Shown here piece by piece: positions 16,060-24,085 of a DNA stretch of 57,700 bases. Under the pieces are notes generated by a model. That model saw nothing but the letters and a program-made list of their open reading frames with translations, made no database searches and was not told where the DNA came from. Source of the DNA: an uncultured Oscillospiraceae bacterium (lineage in GTDB: Bacteria > Bacillota > Clostridia > Oscillospirales > Oscillospiraceae); the NCBI GenBank assembly GCA_910577915.1, contig CAJTOM010000007.1, positions 1 through 57,700 on the forward strand. The letters run 5' to 3'. The number at the start of each line of letters is the position of its first letter. Position 1 is the first letter of the stretch. The position numbers were made by a program, and so were the translations under genes.

Positions 16060-17661
16060 TCACACCTCCCTCTTCCCCTTCTCCGGTAAAAACAAACAAA
16101 CCGCACTGCGGTCGTCGTCCCCCTTCCTCCGCTGGTAGGCCTCCCCCATGACGAGGGCTACCAGGGCGTTGGGGTCGTCGCCCTGCCAGCCGGCCAGAAG
16201 ATTTTGCAGCCACTGGTCGTCGCCGCTGTCCGCGACGCCGTCGCTGACCAGCAGCAGAAAGGCGCCCTCCTCCAGGGGGAACCGGCTCACCGAGGGCGGC
16301 GTGCCGGCGTCCTGGAGGCCCGCGGGCAGGGCCGCGCCGGTGAGGCGGCGGACGGATCCCTGGCGCTTGATGTAGGTGGGGGCCGCGCCGTACTTATAGA
16401 GGGCCGCCTGGCGCTCCGCCAGATCCACTGCCAGAAGGTCGATGGTGGTGAAGCTGCCCTGCTCGTCGCTGCGCAGGTTCAGAGCGGCATTGAGGGTCTT
16501 CAGGGCGCTCTCCGGCTGGATGCCCGCCTTGAGGAACTGCTCCAGCAGCCGCAGGGTCATCTGGCTCTCCCGCTGGGCCTCCCGGCCACTGCCCATGCCG
16601 TCGCTGAGCAGGAGATACACCATGTTCCCCGTGCGGAACCACGTCACGCTGTCCCCGCAGATGCGCTGCCCCTCCTTGGGAATGGCCGCCATGGCCGCCT
16701 GGTGGAGCAGCTCCTGCCCCGTCGCGGCGGGGGCGGTGTCCGCCGCCGCCATGGCCTGGGCCACCAGCTCCCCCAGCTGGGCGTACTGCCCCCGGCTCCG
16801 CTCCCGCTCCCGCTCCAGCTGCCGGCGGTACTGCCGGCGCAGCAGCAGGGCCGTCACCTCCGTGTTGATGGCGGTGAGCAGCTGGGGGAAGTGGATGCAC
16901 CGGGAAGCGAAGTGGACGGCGAAGTCCGACGGCTCCGCCCGCCCCCGCTCCAGCAGGATCGGGGTGGCGTCGTTGAAGGCGTTGAAGGTGGATATGTACT
17001 CCTTGCTCCAGCACACGTCCCGCAGGGCGCACCCCCGGCACACCACCTCCGCCGCCCGGTCGAAGATGACGGCGGGGTTCTCCTCCTTCCTGGGCGGCGG
17101 CGCGCTGAAGCTCTCGTACAGCGAGCGCAGGGCCTCGGCGCTCAGCCGCAGCCGCTGGCGCAGGCTCTCCGCCTCCCGCGAGGCCTTCCGCCGGGGGATG
17201 GAGGTCTCCCGCAGCAGCAGCGCGCAGTAGTGGGCCAGCACCCCCGCCAGGGCGGTGCAGGCCGCCATGCGCAGAAAGCTCCCGCCGTCCATCCCCATCT
17301 GCAGGGTATAGGCCAGCTCCACCGCCAGGGTGGCCCCCCCTGCGGCCAGGGGGCGGAAGAGGGGGTGCTGAACCCACTTGGTGTCCCGGAGGGCGGAAAG
17401 CAGCGCGTAGATCAGCACCAGGATGCCGCAGCAGCGCAGGGCCCCGCCGAAGGGGAGGAACACCAGGCTCCCCGCTGCGCCGCCCCCCAGCACCGCCAGC
17501 CCGTTTTTCCCCGGCCTGCTGGCGGCCATCAGCCCCGCCGCCAGGGGTGCGCGCCCCTCCAGGCAGCAGGCGGCGGCCAGAAATCCCGCCGCCCAGCAGC
17601 CCGCCAGGTGGACCAGTCCGGCCCGCGGGGGCCGCTCCAAGGTAATGCCGGCGATTTTCAT
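16060..17661 (-). CDS. spoIIE: SpoIIE-family sporulation serine phosphatase (short form)
   Basis: SpoIIE dephosphorylates the anti-anti-sigma factor SpoIIAA to activate sigma-F in the forespore. Here 533 residues hold about five hydrophobic segments (residues 15-150), a linker with a Cys cluster (C208, C211, C217) and a C-terminal PP2C domain with metal-site motifs LLSDGMGSG (352-359), LLVSDGVADSG (470-480) and DDRSAVCLF (516-524). Bacillus SpoIIE has about 830 residues and ten membrane spans, so the membrane and central parts are shortened. The start at 17661 has an AAGGGGAC site. Its presence argues for a spore-former, although related PP2C proteins of other function exist. Confidence 0.82.
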   Translation of the reverse strand: MKIAGITLERPPRAGLVHLAGCWAAGFLAAACCLEGRAPLAAGLMAASRPGKNGLAVLGGGAAGSLVFLPFGGALRCCGILVLIYALLSALRDTKWVQHPLFRPLAAGGATLAVELAYTLQMGMDGGSFLRMAACTALAGVLAHYCALLLRETSIPRRKASREAESLRQRLRLSAEALRSLYESFSAPPPRKEENPAVIFDRAAEVVCRGCALRDVCWSKEYISTFNAFNDATPILLERGRAEPSDFAVHFASRCIHFPQLLTAINTEVTALLLRRQYRRQLERERERSRGQYAQLGELVAQAMAAADTAPAATGQELLHQAAMAAIPKEGQRICGDSVTWFRTGNMVYLLLSDGMGSGREAQRESQMTLRLLEQFLKAGIQPESALKTLNAALNLRSDEQGSFTTIDLLAVDLAERQAALYKYGAAPTYIKRQGSVRRLTGAALPAGLQDAGTPPSVSRFPLEEGAFLLLVSDGVADSGDDQWLQNLLAGWQGDDPNALVALVMGEAYQRRKGDDDRSAVCLFLPEKGKREV

Positions 17662-17812
17662 AGCTTGTCCCCTTCTTTTTCATGGTCTTGCCCTCCATTG
17701 TAGCAGGGGCGCGGGGAAAAGCCTGTCGGGAAATGCTTGCCGGAGACATTCCCCGCCTGCAAAAATTCGTCTTGATCGGCGAAAAAATTTCTTGCCGTGT
17801 ATCAAATGCGGC

Positions 17813-18487
17813 TTAAAAGAATGTAAACACAGCCGCCATGGAGATTGCATTGCCGAGAATATGGGAAAAGGTGCTGATGACACAGTTCCCAGTTTTATGG
17901 TAGATGACCGAGAAAATCAGGCTGTCGATGAAGACCCCGGCGATGTCATAGACGACAACCCTCAAGTCCCCCGGCGCAATATGTCCGGCGGCAAAAACAG
18001 CGGACGACACCACCGCGCAGACCCAGACCGGAAATAGTTTTACACCTTTTCCAAAGAAAAAGCCGCGGTACGCAATCTCCTCCCCAAATGCCGCAAGGAC
18101 AACCTGGCCGATTAGCAGCACCGGCTTGTCAAAAGACAGGATGGAACCTGTCCGCCCCAGGACATGGGCAACAAATTTTCCGCTGAAAAGCAGCTTTCCC
18201 ACGACAAGCGCTGCAAGGCCGCTCACAACCGGCAGCAGCAGCCAAAACACTACGCCCGGCTTTTTGAGGTCCGCCACAATCGTATGGAAACGCAGACCCG
18301 ACTGGTCGCCGCCTGTTTTGGCGGCGGCTTCCGTGATAAAGAAAAACGCGATCCCCACAAACACGGAGTATCCCGCGATTTGTGAGGACGGCACCACCTT
18401 TGTCACCGCCAGCAGGATCATGACGATGATCCCTGTGAGCGTGAGAACAGTGCTCTTTTTGTCATTAGCAATTTGCTGGTGTTTCAT
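17813..18487 (-). CDS. CPBP-family intramembrane metalloprotease
   Basis: A 224-residue membrane protein with about six to seven hydrophobic segments. It carries the CPBP/Abi motif 1 (FGEEIAYRGFFFGKG, the EExxxR glutamates and arginine), motif 2 around VFAAGHIA, and a third His in STFSHILGN. Relatives process prenylated proteins or confer bacteriocin self-immunity; the substrate here is unknown. It overlaps the upstream TetR gene by 4 bases (ATGA). Base composition is visibly more AT-rich than neighbours, which suggests acquisition together with the regulator. Confidence 0.85.
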   Translation of the reverse strand: MKHQQIANDKKSTVLTLTGIIVMILLAVTKVVPSSQIAGYSVFVGIAFFFITEAAAKTGGDQSGLRFHTIVADLKKPGVVFWLLLPVVSGLAALVVGKLLFSGKFVAHVLGRTGSILSFDKPVLLIGQVVLAAFGEEIAYRGFFFGKGVKLFPVWVCAVVSSAVFAAGHIAPGDLRVVVYDIAGVFIDSLIFSVIYHKTGNCVISTFSHILGNAISMAAVFTFF

Positions 18488-19056
18488 TTCATCTCCTCCT
18501 GTAGTGCCAGTACCGCACCCGTGTATACCCGCTCCAGATGAGCCGCGATCAGTTTCTCATCATACTCCAGTGAATTGTTGACGATGATACTGGCGTACCC
18601 GTGAACGAACAGCGCCAGCGTGACAAAAATCTCCTTTGTCTGTTCTGCACTCATCTTCATTTCCTTCTGCATGGCAGAAAGGACGGGTACAAGCCCCTCG
18701 GAATCGATCATTTCAAGCAGGCTGTGTTCAACGGCAAAGCCCGATTGAAACAGGAAGCGGAACAAATGCGGTTCTTCCATCCCGAACCGGATATAATTCA
18801 GCCCGATTCCAAGCAGTATATCCTCCTGGGTTTCTGGAATGTGCATCAGGTACTCCGTATGAAACCAGTCTGCTTTTTGATAGGCCGCCCTCTTTAATTC
18901 CTCAATCGTGGCAAAGTGATACATAACGGGCTGTGTGGAGCAGTTCAGCTTTTTTGATACGGTTCGTGCATTGATTTTTTCCGCGCCTGCTTCACGGGCG
19001 ACCTCGAAAGCCGCGGCAATGACCATCTCTCTCGTAATTTTGGTCTTCGGGGGCAT
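18484..19056 (-). CDS. TetR/AcrR-family transcriptional regulator
   Basis: A 190-residue repressor-type protein. Residues 7-55 form the TetR HTH (TREMVIAAAFEVAREAGAEK then ARTVSKKLNCSTQPVMYHF), and the remainder is a helical ligand and dimer domain. It is the first gene of a two-gene unit with the CPBP protease. A consensus promoter with an overlapping palindrome lies just upstream, so it probably represses its own unit. AT-rich compared with flanking genes. Confidence 0.87.
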   Translation of the reverse strand: MPPKTKITREMVIAAAFEVAREAGAEKINARTVSKKLNCSTQPVMYHFATIEELKRAAYQKADWFHTEYLMHIPETQEDILLGIGLNYIRFGMEEPHLFRFLFQSGFAVEHSLLEMIDSEGLVPVLSAMQKEMKMSAEQTKEIFVTLALFVHGYASIIVNNSLEYDEKLIAAHLERVYTGAVLALQEEMK

Positions 19057-19082
19057 GGGCTCCCTCCTCTCTTTTATATAAC

Positions 19083-19129
19083 TATTGTTATATAATCAAT
19101 ATTATATATAGTTCGCTCCCCTTTGTCAA
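19083..19129 (-). promoter_or_regulatory. Consensus promoter and likely TetR operator
   Basis: On the minus strand TTGACA (19129-19124) and TATAAT (19106-19101) are 17 bases apart. Immediately downstream, TATTG(N9)CAATA (19083-19101) is an inverted repeat touching the -10 box, well placed for repression by the encoded TetR protein. Confidence 0.7.
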
Positions 19130-19189
19130 CCCGGCAACGGGCTTTTTTGTGCAGGCGGGGAGGAAATTGCCCGTTCTCCATTTTCTTTC

Positions 19190-19218
19190 TTGCGCATCCC
19201 GGCGGTTTGGTGCATAAT
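19190..19218 (+). promoter_or_regulatory. Promoter of the HD/NMNAT-like gene
   Basis: TTGCGC (19190-19195) and CATAAT (19213-19218) with a 17-base spacer, 46 bases upstream of the start codon. Confidence 0.5.
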
Positions 19219-19263
19219 GGGGGGTAAACCGAGGGATTCTCACAGGACGGGAGGAACGACTCC

Positions 19264-22200
19264 ATGAACAAAAAACGCATCCGCCAGATGACCGCCAGCC
19301 TGCTGCGCCGGGTGACCACCCAGCCGGCGGCCCGCTACCTGGCCCCCCACCGGGCCATGCTGACAGAGCTGCTGGAGGAGCAGGGCTGGCTCCAGCGCTT
19401 CGCCCCCCTCTTCGGGGAGGAGCGCATCCGGTGCGCCGACGTGCTCTCCCTGTGCCGGGAGGAGCTGGCCCTGCTCTCCCCGGAGCCGGAGGAGGGGTGG
19501 ATCCCCTTCGCCTACGACTTCGCCCGCTGGTCCATGTTCCCCGAGCCGGCCTTTGCGCCCCGGCAGCGGGAGCACGGGGCGGGGGCGGTGTTCTTCCTCT
19601 CCCTGCTCCAGGTGCTCTTCGACGCGGAGCGCGCCCTGCTGCCGGCGGACCCCCTGTGGCAGCTGGAGCTGCTGGAGGAGGACGAGCAGGAGGAGAGCGC
19701 CCACCGGGACAGCTACCGCCTGTTTCTGCGCTCCTACCGGCGGGAGTACGTCTACGAGATGATGCGCCTGGGGCTGGAGGCCACCCCCTGGCGGACGCTG
19801 GAGCACATCGCCGGTGTCCACCACGTGGCCATGCACGCGGCCAGGGGCCTGAAGCGAGCCGGGGTTGCGGTGGATCTGGGGCTGGTCTCCGCCAGCGCGG
19901 CGGGCCACGACATCGGCAAATTCGGCTGCCGGCCGGGGGAGCGGGTGCCCTACCTCCACTACCACTACACGGATCTGTGGTTCCGCCGGCGGCACATGGG
20001 GGACATCGGCTACGTGGCCGCCAACCACTCGGTGTGGGATCTGGAGCTGGACTACCTGTCGGCGGAGAGCCTGGCGCTCATCTACGCCGACTTCCGGGTC
20101 AAGCAGGAGCGGGGCCCCGACGGCCGGGAGATCACCCGCATCTCCACCCTGGAGGAGGCCTTTGACGTCATCCTCAGCAAGCTCGACAACGTCACCCAGG
20201 CCAAGCGCACCCGCTATACCTTCGTCTACGCCAAACTGCGGGACTTCGAGCGCTGGATGGTGAGCCTGGGGGTGGACGTGAGCCTCGCCGGGGCCTGTCC
20301 CGGCCCCCGGCCCAAGAAGGATGTTGCCCTCATGGACCAGCGGGAGGCGCTGGAGGAGCTGCGGCTTTTGTGCGTGGAGCACAACGCGGCCCTTATGAGC
20401 CGCCTCACGGGCCAGCGCAGCTTCGCGGGTCTTCTGGAGCTGGCCAGGGGGGAGACGGACTGGCGCCGCCTGCGGGCCTACCTGGGCGTGTTCGAGTCCT
20501 ACTCCGTCTACCTCCGCGCCGCCCAGAAGGTGCAGACCCTGGCCTTTCTCTACGAGCTGCTCATGCACCGGGAGGGGGACATCCGCCGCCAGGCGGCGGC
20601 CCTCATGGGGGAGATCATCGCCCGCTTCCACGCCGGCTACGCCAAGGAGCGCCCCGCCGGCTGGACCCCGGAGAGCCGCGCCGTTACGGACATGGACCAG
20701 TGGAAGCTCTATCTGGAGAAGATCATCCGCCCGGACCACAAGCTGCTGGCCCAGCACCGGCGCTGGATCGGCTTCACCCTGAAGATGGTGGTCAACTCCC
20801 TGCTGGACAAGTGCGAGCGGGACCGGCGGGGGGAGTTTCTCACCGTCTTTCTGCGCTGGTACCGGCGGCCGGAGCGGCTGGAGGACGAGACCGCCTTCCA
20901 GCTGCTGGAGACCGCCACGGCCCTGCCGGTGGAGGTGCTGGCGGACCGCCAGCGCTACGATCTGCTCCTGTTCGCCCAGAACCTGGCGGAGCGGGAGGAC
21001 GTGACGGTGCGCGCGGCGGCGGTGCTGCTGCTGGGCTGGCTGCGCCCGGCCATCGCCACCCAGGACGTCGTGCTCCACTCCCTGCGGGACATGGACTGCG
21101 CCGGCAGCGCCTCTCTGGCCCTGCTGCGGGCCATGACGGCGGGGGAGCTCACCGGGGAGTCCCCCCCGCCCCTGGACGAGGCCGCCGTGGCCCAGATCTT
21201 CCTGGACAACCTGAAGACCGCCACCCCCTGGATCATCAAGGAGATCAACATCCGTCTGCTCACCGGCTTCGCCCAGACCGGGGGCGGCCACCTGCTGCAC
21301 ATCGCCACCCACCTGACCAACCTGGTGAAGGTCAGCGACCAGGTCACCGTCCGCCACGCCGCCGGCGGCGCCCTGCTGGCCATCGCCCCCCTGCTGGCGG
21401 CGGAGGAGCGCAACGAGGTGGCCGTGGAGCTGGGGCGGGGCCTGGAGATCGGGCAGCAGGAGTTTTCCAAGTATATCCCCGGCTACCTGGGCCGGTTCTG
21501 CCTCTTTCTGCCCCCCACCCAGCTGGAGGAGATGCTCTCGGACCTTGACGCGTCCCTGTGCTCCTCCAACGGCCGGGTGGTGGCACTGGCCCTGGACACC
21601 GTGGGGGTCGTCTACGAGGAGTACGACACCTACCGGGTCCGCTTCCCGGAAGAGGACGAGGTCTACCGCCGCCGCCGGGAGCGGCTGCTGGGCATGCTCC
21701 TCAAGGGCCTGGCGGGCTTCCGGGCGGAGGTGCGGCAGGAGGCCCTGTTCGTCCTGGGCCGCCACGTGTTCGGCTCGGAGACCTTGGGCCGCCACGAGAA
21801 GCGGCGGGCCTTCCTGCTCACGCTCAAGAAGATTCTGGCCCTTATGGGGGAGGAACAGGCCTCGGAGCTCACCTTCTACTACCGGGCGGCCATGCTGGGC
21901 CGCGTCTACCGCTTTCTCACCGAGCAGGAGCTGCTCCACGGCGGCTTCCGCTTCGAGCCGCCGCGACCGGCGGCCTTCTTCCCCGGCACCTTCGACCCCT
22001 TCACCCTCTCCCACAAGGGCATCGTCCAGGCCATCCGGAATCTGGGGTACGAGGTGATGCTGGCCATCGACGAATTCTCCTGGTCCAAGAAGACCCAGCC
22101 CCACCGCGTCCGCCGGCGCATCGCCGCCATCTCCACCGCCGGCGAGTTCCATGTCCACCTGTTCCCCGAGGACTTCCCGGTGAATATCGCCAACCCGGAG

Positions 22201-24084
22201 AATCTGGCGGCCCTGCGCGCCGCCTTCCCCGGCCGGGAGGTGGCCATTGTGGCGGGCAGCGACGTGGTGGCCAACGCCTCCTCCTACCACAAAGCGCCGG
22301 AGCCCTCCTCCATCCACTCCTTTGATCACATCATCTTCCGCCGCTCCGCCGGGGAGGGGGAGTCCGCGGAGCCGGACTACAGCGCCATCACCGGCACGGT
22401 GACGGAGCTGACCCTGCCCACCCACTTAGAGGACATCAGCTCCACCCGCATCCGGGAGGCGGTGGACCAGGGCCGGGACATCTCCAACCTCATCGACCCC
22501 GTGGCCCAGGAGTTCATCTACCGCCGGGGCCTCTACCTGCGGGAGCCCCAGGACAAGCCCCTGCTGCGGGTGGAGGATCTGACCTTCCAGCGCAGCCTGG
22601 AGCTGACGGAGGAGACGGAGGCCCTGCTGGCGGGCTCGGTGCTGGCGGGCCGGCCCGACGCCGGGGATCTGTGCCGGAGCCTGCGGCGGCTGGGGGACCA
22701 CCTGCTGCTGCTGCGCCGGGAGGAGGGCGGGGAGGCGCTGGGCTTCGCCAGCTTCCGCTGCCTGGACTCCCACCAGCTCTTCTCCCGTCTGGGCAGCGCC
22801 CCCCTCACCGCCTTCGTCCGGGCCCAGACCGGCGGGCGTGCCCTGGTCATCAGCGGCCTCTACGTGCCCAAGGGGCCGGCCCAGCTGGATCTGTGCCAGC
22901 TGCTGCTCACCGAGGTGCTCACCCTGGCCCTGCGCCAGGAGTACGCCTACGCCCTCTTCTGCCCCGCCGAGGCCACTGCCGCCCCCTATGTGCGGGAGAT
23001 TCTGTCCCTCCAGGGCTTCGTGGCCCCCCCGGTGGCGGAGGGGGACGGGGAGCTGCTGGCGGTGGACATGCGCCGGCCCATCGTCCTCACCCGGAACGTG
23101 GAGACCACCATCAAGGCCCCCCTGGCCGGCAATCCCCGGGTGCTGGCCGCCGTGGGGGCCGCCCACCGGCGGCTCCAGCGGGCCCTGACGGAGCTGTATC
23201 CGGGATGCCTGGTGCTGTCCATGTCCGCCGGGGTGATCTACCAGCGGCTTTTGCGGCGCATCGCCGCCTGCAACGGCGTACCCACCGAGCCCACCCGGCC
23301 CCGCCAGCTGGGTGAGTGCATCTGCGTGCCCTTCGGCAAGATTCTCCGGGGGGTGGCGGTGCCCAACACCGTCACCAAGACCCTGCACACCGACAAGGTC
23401 TACGCCCCAGACCTCTCCGGCTACTCCATCGAGGCCTACCCCTTCTACTCCCCCCTGCCCGACCAGGTGCGCACCATCCGGGCCTTTGACCGGCCGGTGA
23501 TCCTGGTGGACGACATGCTCCACGACGGCAAGCGCATCCGGGCCATCGCCCCCCTGCTGGCCCAGGCCGGCGCGACGGTGCGCCAGGTGCTGGTGGGCTA
23601 CCTCACCGGCGTGGGGCGGGACACCATGGAGCAGCTGGGCTGGCCGGTGGACAGCGTCTACTACCTGCCCAACCTGCGCATGCGCTTCGTGGAGTCCACC
23701 CTGTACCCCTTCATCGGCGGGGACACGGTGCGCCGGACGGAGCCTATGGCCGGCGGCCTTCAGCCGGCGGTGAACCGCATCTTCCCCTACGCCGCCCCGG
23801 ACTTCTCCGAGGACTGCGCCGACGGCTCCACCTACCGGCTGAGCCTCACGTGCCTGGAGAATGCCAGGGACATTCTGCTGGCCCTGGAGACCGAGTACCG
23901 CTCCCTGTACGCCCGCAACCTGACCCTCAGCCGCCTGGGGGAGGCGGTGATCCTGCCCCTGTGCCCGGACAAGGGCAGCTGCATGTCCTATGACCTGAGC
24001 CGCGGGGCGTCCACCTACCTGGAAAACGACCTGGAGATGCTTAGAAGGCTCCAGGCCAGCGTCAAAATCGTGATTGGGGGATAA
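19264..24084 (+). CDS. Giant multidomain protein: HD hydrolase, helical repeats, NMNAT-like, GNAT-like, phosphoribosyltransferase
   Basis: A 1606-residue soluble protein. Residues 180-320 form an HD phosphohydrolase (HHVAMHAARG, SAAGHDIGKFG with the HD pair at 215-216, YHYTDLWF, AANHS). Residues 400-890 are Leu/Ala-rich helical repeats resembling HEAT repeats. Residues 902-1092 are a nucleotidyltransferase like NadD (FFPGTFDPFTLSHKG; ISSTRIREAV). Residues 1100-1270 look like an acetyltransferase fold without a clear CoA loop (tentative). Residues 1310-1480 are a type I phosphoribosyltransferase with the PRPP loop VILVDDMLHDGKR. The start has GGGAGG. The next gene starts one base after its stop. 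I know no characterised protein with this order; NAD-like dinucleotide synthesis or turnover is an inference. Confidence 0.85.
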   Translation: MNKKRIRQMTASLLRRVTTQPAARYLAPHRAMLTELLEEQGWLQRFAPLFGEERIRCADVLSLCREELALLSPEPEEGWIPFAYDFARWSMFPEPAFAPRQREHGAGAVFFLSLLQVLFDAERALLPADPLWQLELLEEDEQEESAHRDSYRLFLRSYRREYVYEMMRLGLEATPWRTLEHIAGVHHVAMHAARGLKRAGVAVDLGLVSASAAGHDIGKFGCRPGERVPYLHYHYTDLWFRRRHMGDIGYVAANHSVWDLELDYLSAESLALIYADFRVKQERGPDGREITRISTLEEAFDVILSKLDNVTQAKRTRYTFVYAKLRDFERWMVSLGVDVSLAGACPGPRPKKDVALMDQREALEELRLLCVEHNAALMSRLTGQRSFAGLLELARGETDWRRLRAYLGVFESYSVYLRAAQKVQTLAFLYELLMHREGDIRRQAAALMGEIIARFHAGYAKERPAGWTPESRAVTDMDQWKLYLEKIIRPDHKLLAQHRRWIGFTLKMVVNSLLDKCERDRRGEFLTVFLRWYRRPERLEDETAFQLLETATALPVEVLADRQRYDLLLFAQNLAEREDVTVRAAAVLLLGWLRPAIATQDVVLHSLRDMDCAGSASLALLRAMTAGELTGESPPPLDEAAVAQIFLDNLKTATPWIIKEINIRLLTGFAQTGGGHLLHIATHLTNLVKVSDQVTVRHAAGGALLAIAPLLAAEERNEVAVELGRGLEIGQQEFSKYIPGYLGRFCLFLPPTQLEEMLSDLDASLCSSNGRVVALALDTVGVVYEEYDTYRVRFPEEDEVYRRRRERLLGMLLKGLAGFRAEVRQEALFVLGRHVFGSETLGRHEKRRAFLLTLKKILALMGEEQASELTFYYRAAMLGRVYRFLTEQELLHGGFRFEPPRPAAFFPGTFDPFTLSHKGIVQAIRNLGYEVMLAIDEFSWSKKTQPHRVRRRIAAISTAGEFHVHLFPEDFPVNIANPENLAALRAAFPGREVAIVAGSDVVANASSYHKAPEPSSIHSFDHIIFRRSAGEGESAEPDYSAITGTVTELTLPTHLEDISSTRIREAVDQGRDISNLIDPVAQEFIYRRGLYLREPQDKPLLRVEDLTFQRSLELTEETEALLAGSVLAGRPDAGDLCRSLRRLGDHLLLLRREEGGEALGFASFRCLDSHQLFSRLGSAPLTAFVRAQTGGRALVISGLYVPKGPAQLDLCQLLLTEVLTLALRQEYAYALFCPAEATAAPYVREILSLQGFVAPPVAEGDGELLAVDMRRPIVLTRNVETTIKAPLAGNPRVLAAVGAAHRRLQRALTELYPGCLVLSMSAGVIYQRLLRRIAACNGVPTEPTRPRQLGECICVPFGKILRGVAVPNTVTKTLHTDKVYAPDLSGYSIEAYPFYSPLPDQVRTIRAFDRPVILVDDMLHDGKRIRAIAPLLAQAGATVRQVLVGYLTGVGRDTMEQLGWPVDSVYYLPNLRMRFVESTLYPFIGGDTVRRTEPMAGGLQPAVNRIFPYAAPDFSEDCADGSTYRLSLTCLENARDILLALETEYRSLYARNLTLSRLGEAVILPLCPDKGSCMSYDLSRGASTYLENDLEMLRRLQASVKIVIGG

Positions 24085-24085
24085 T

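Noticed and set aside
19240..23523. Long minus-strand frames opposite the giant HD/NMNAT-like gene
   Set aside because: Antisense shadows caused by high GC at third codon positions; the plus-strand frame has clear motifs and continuous homology-like domains.
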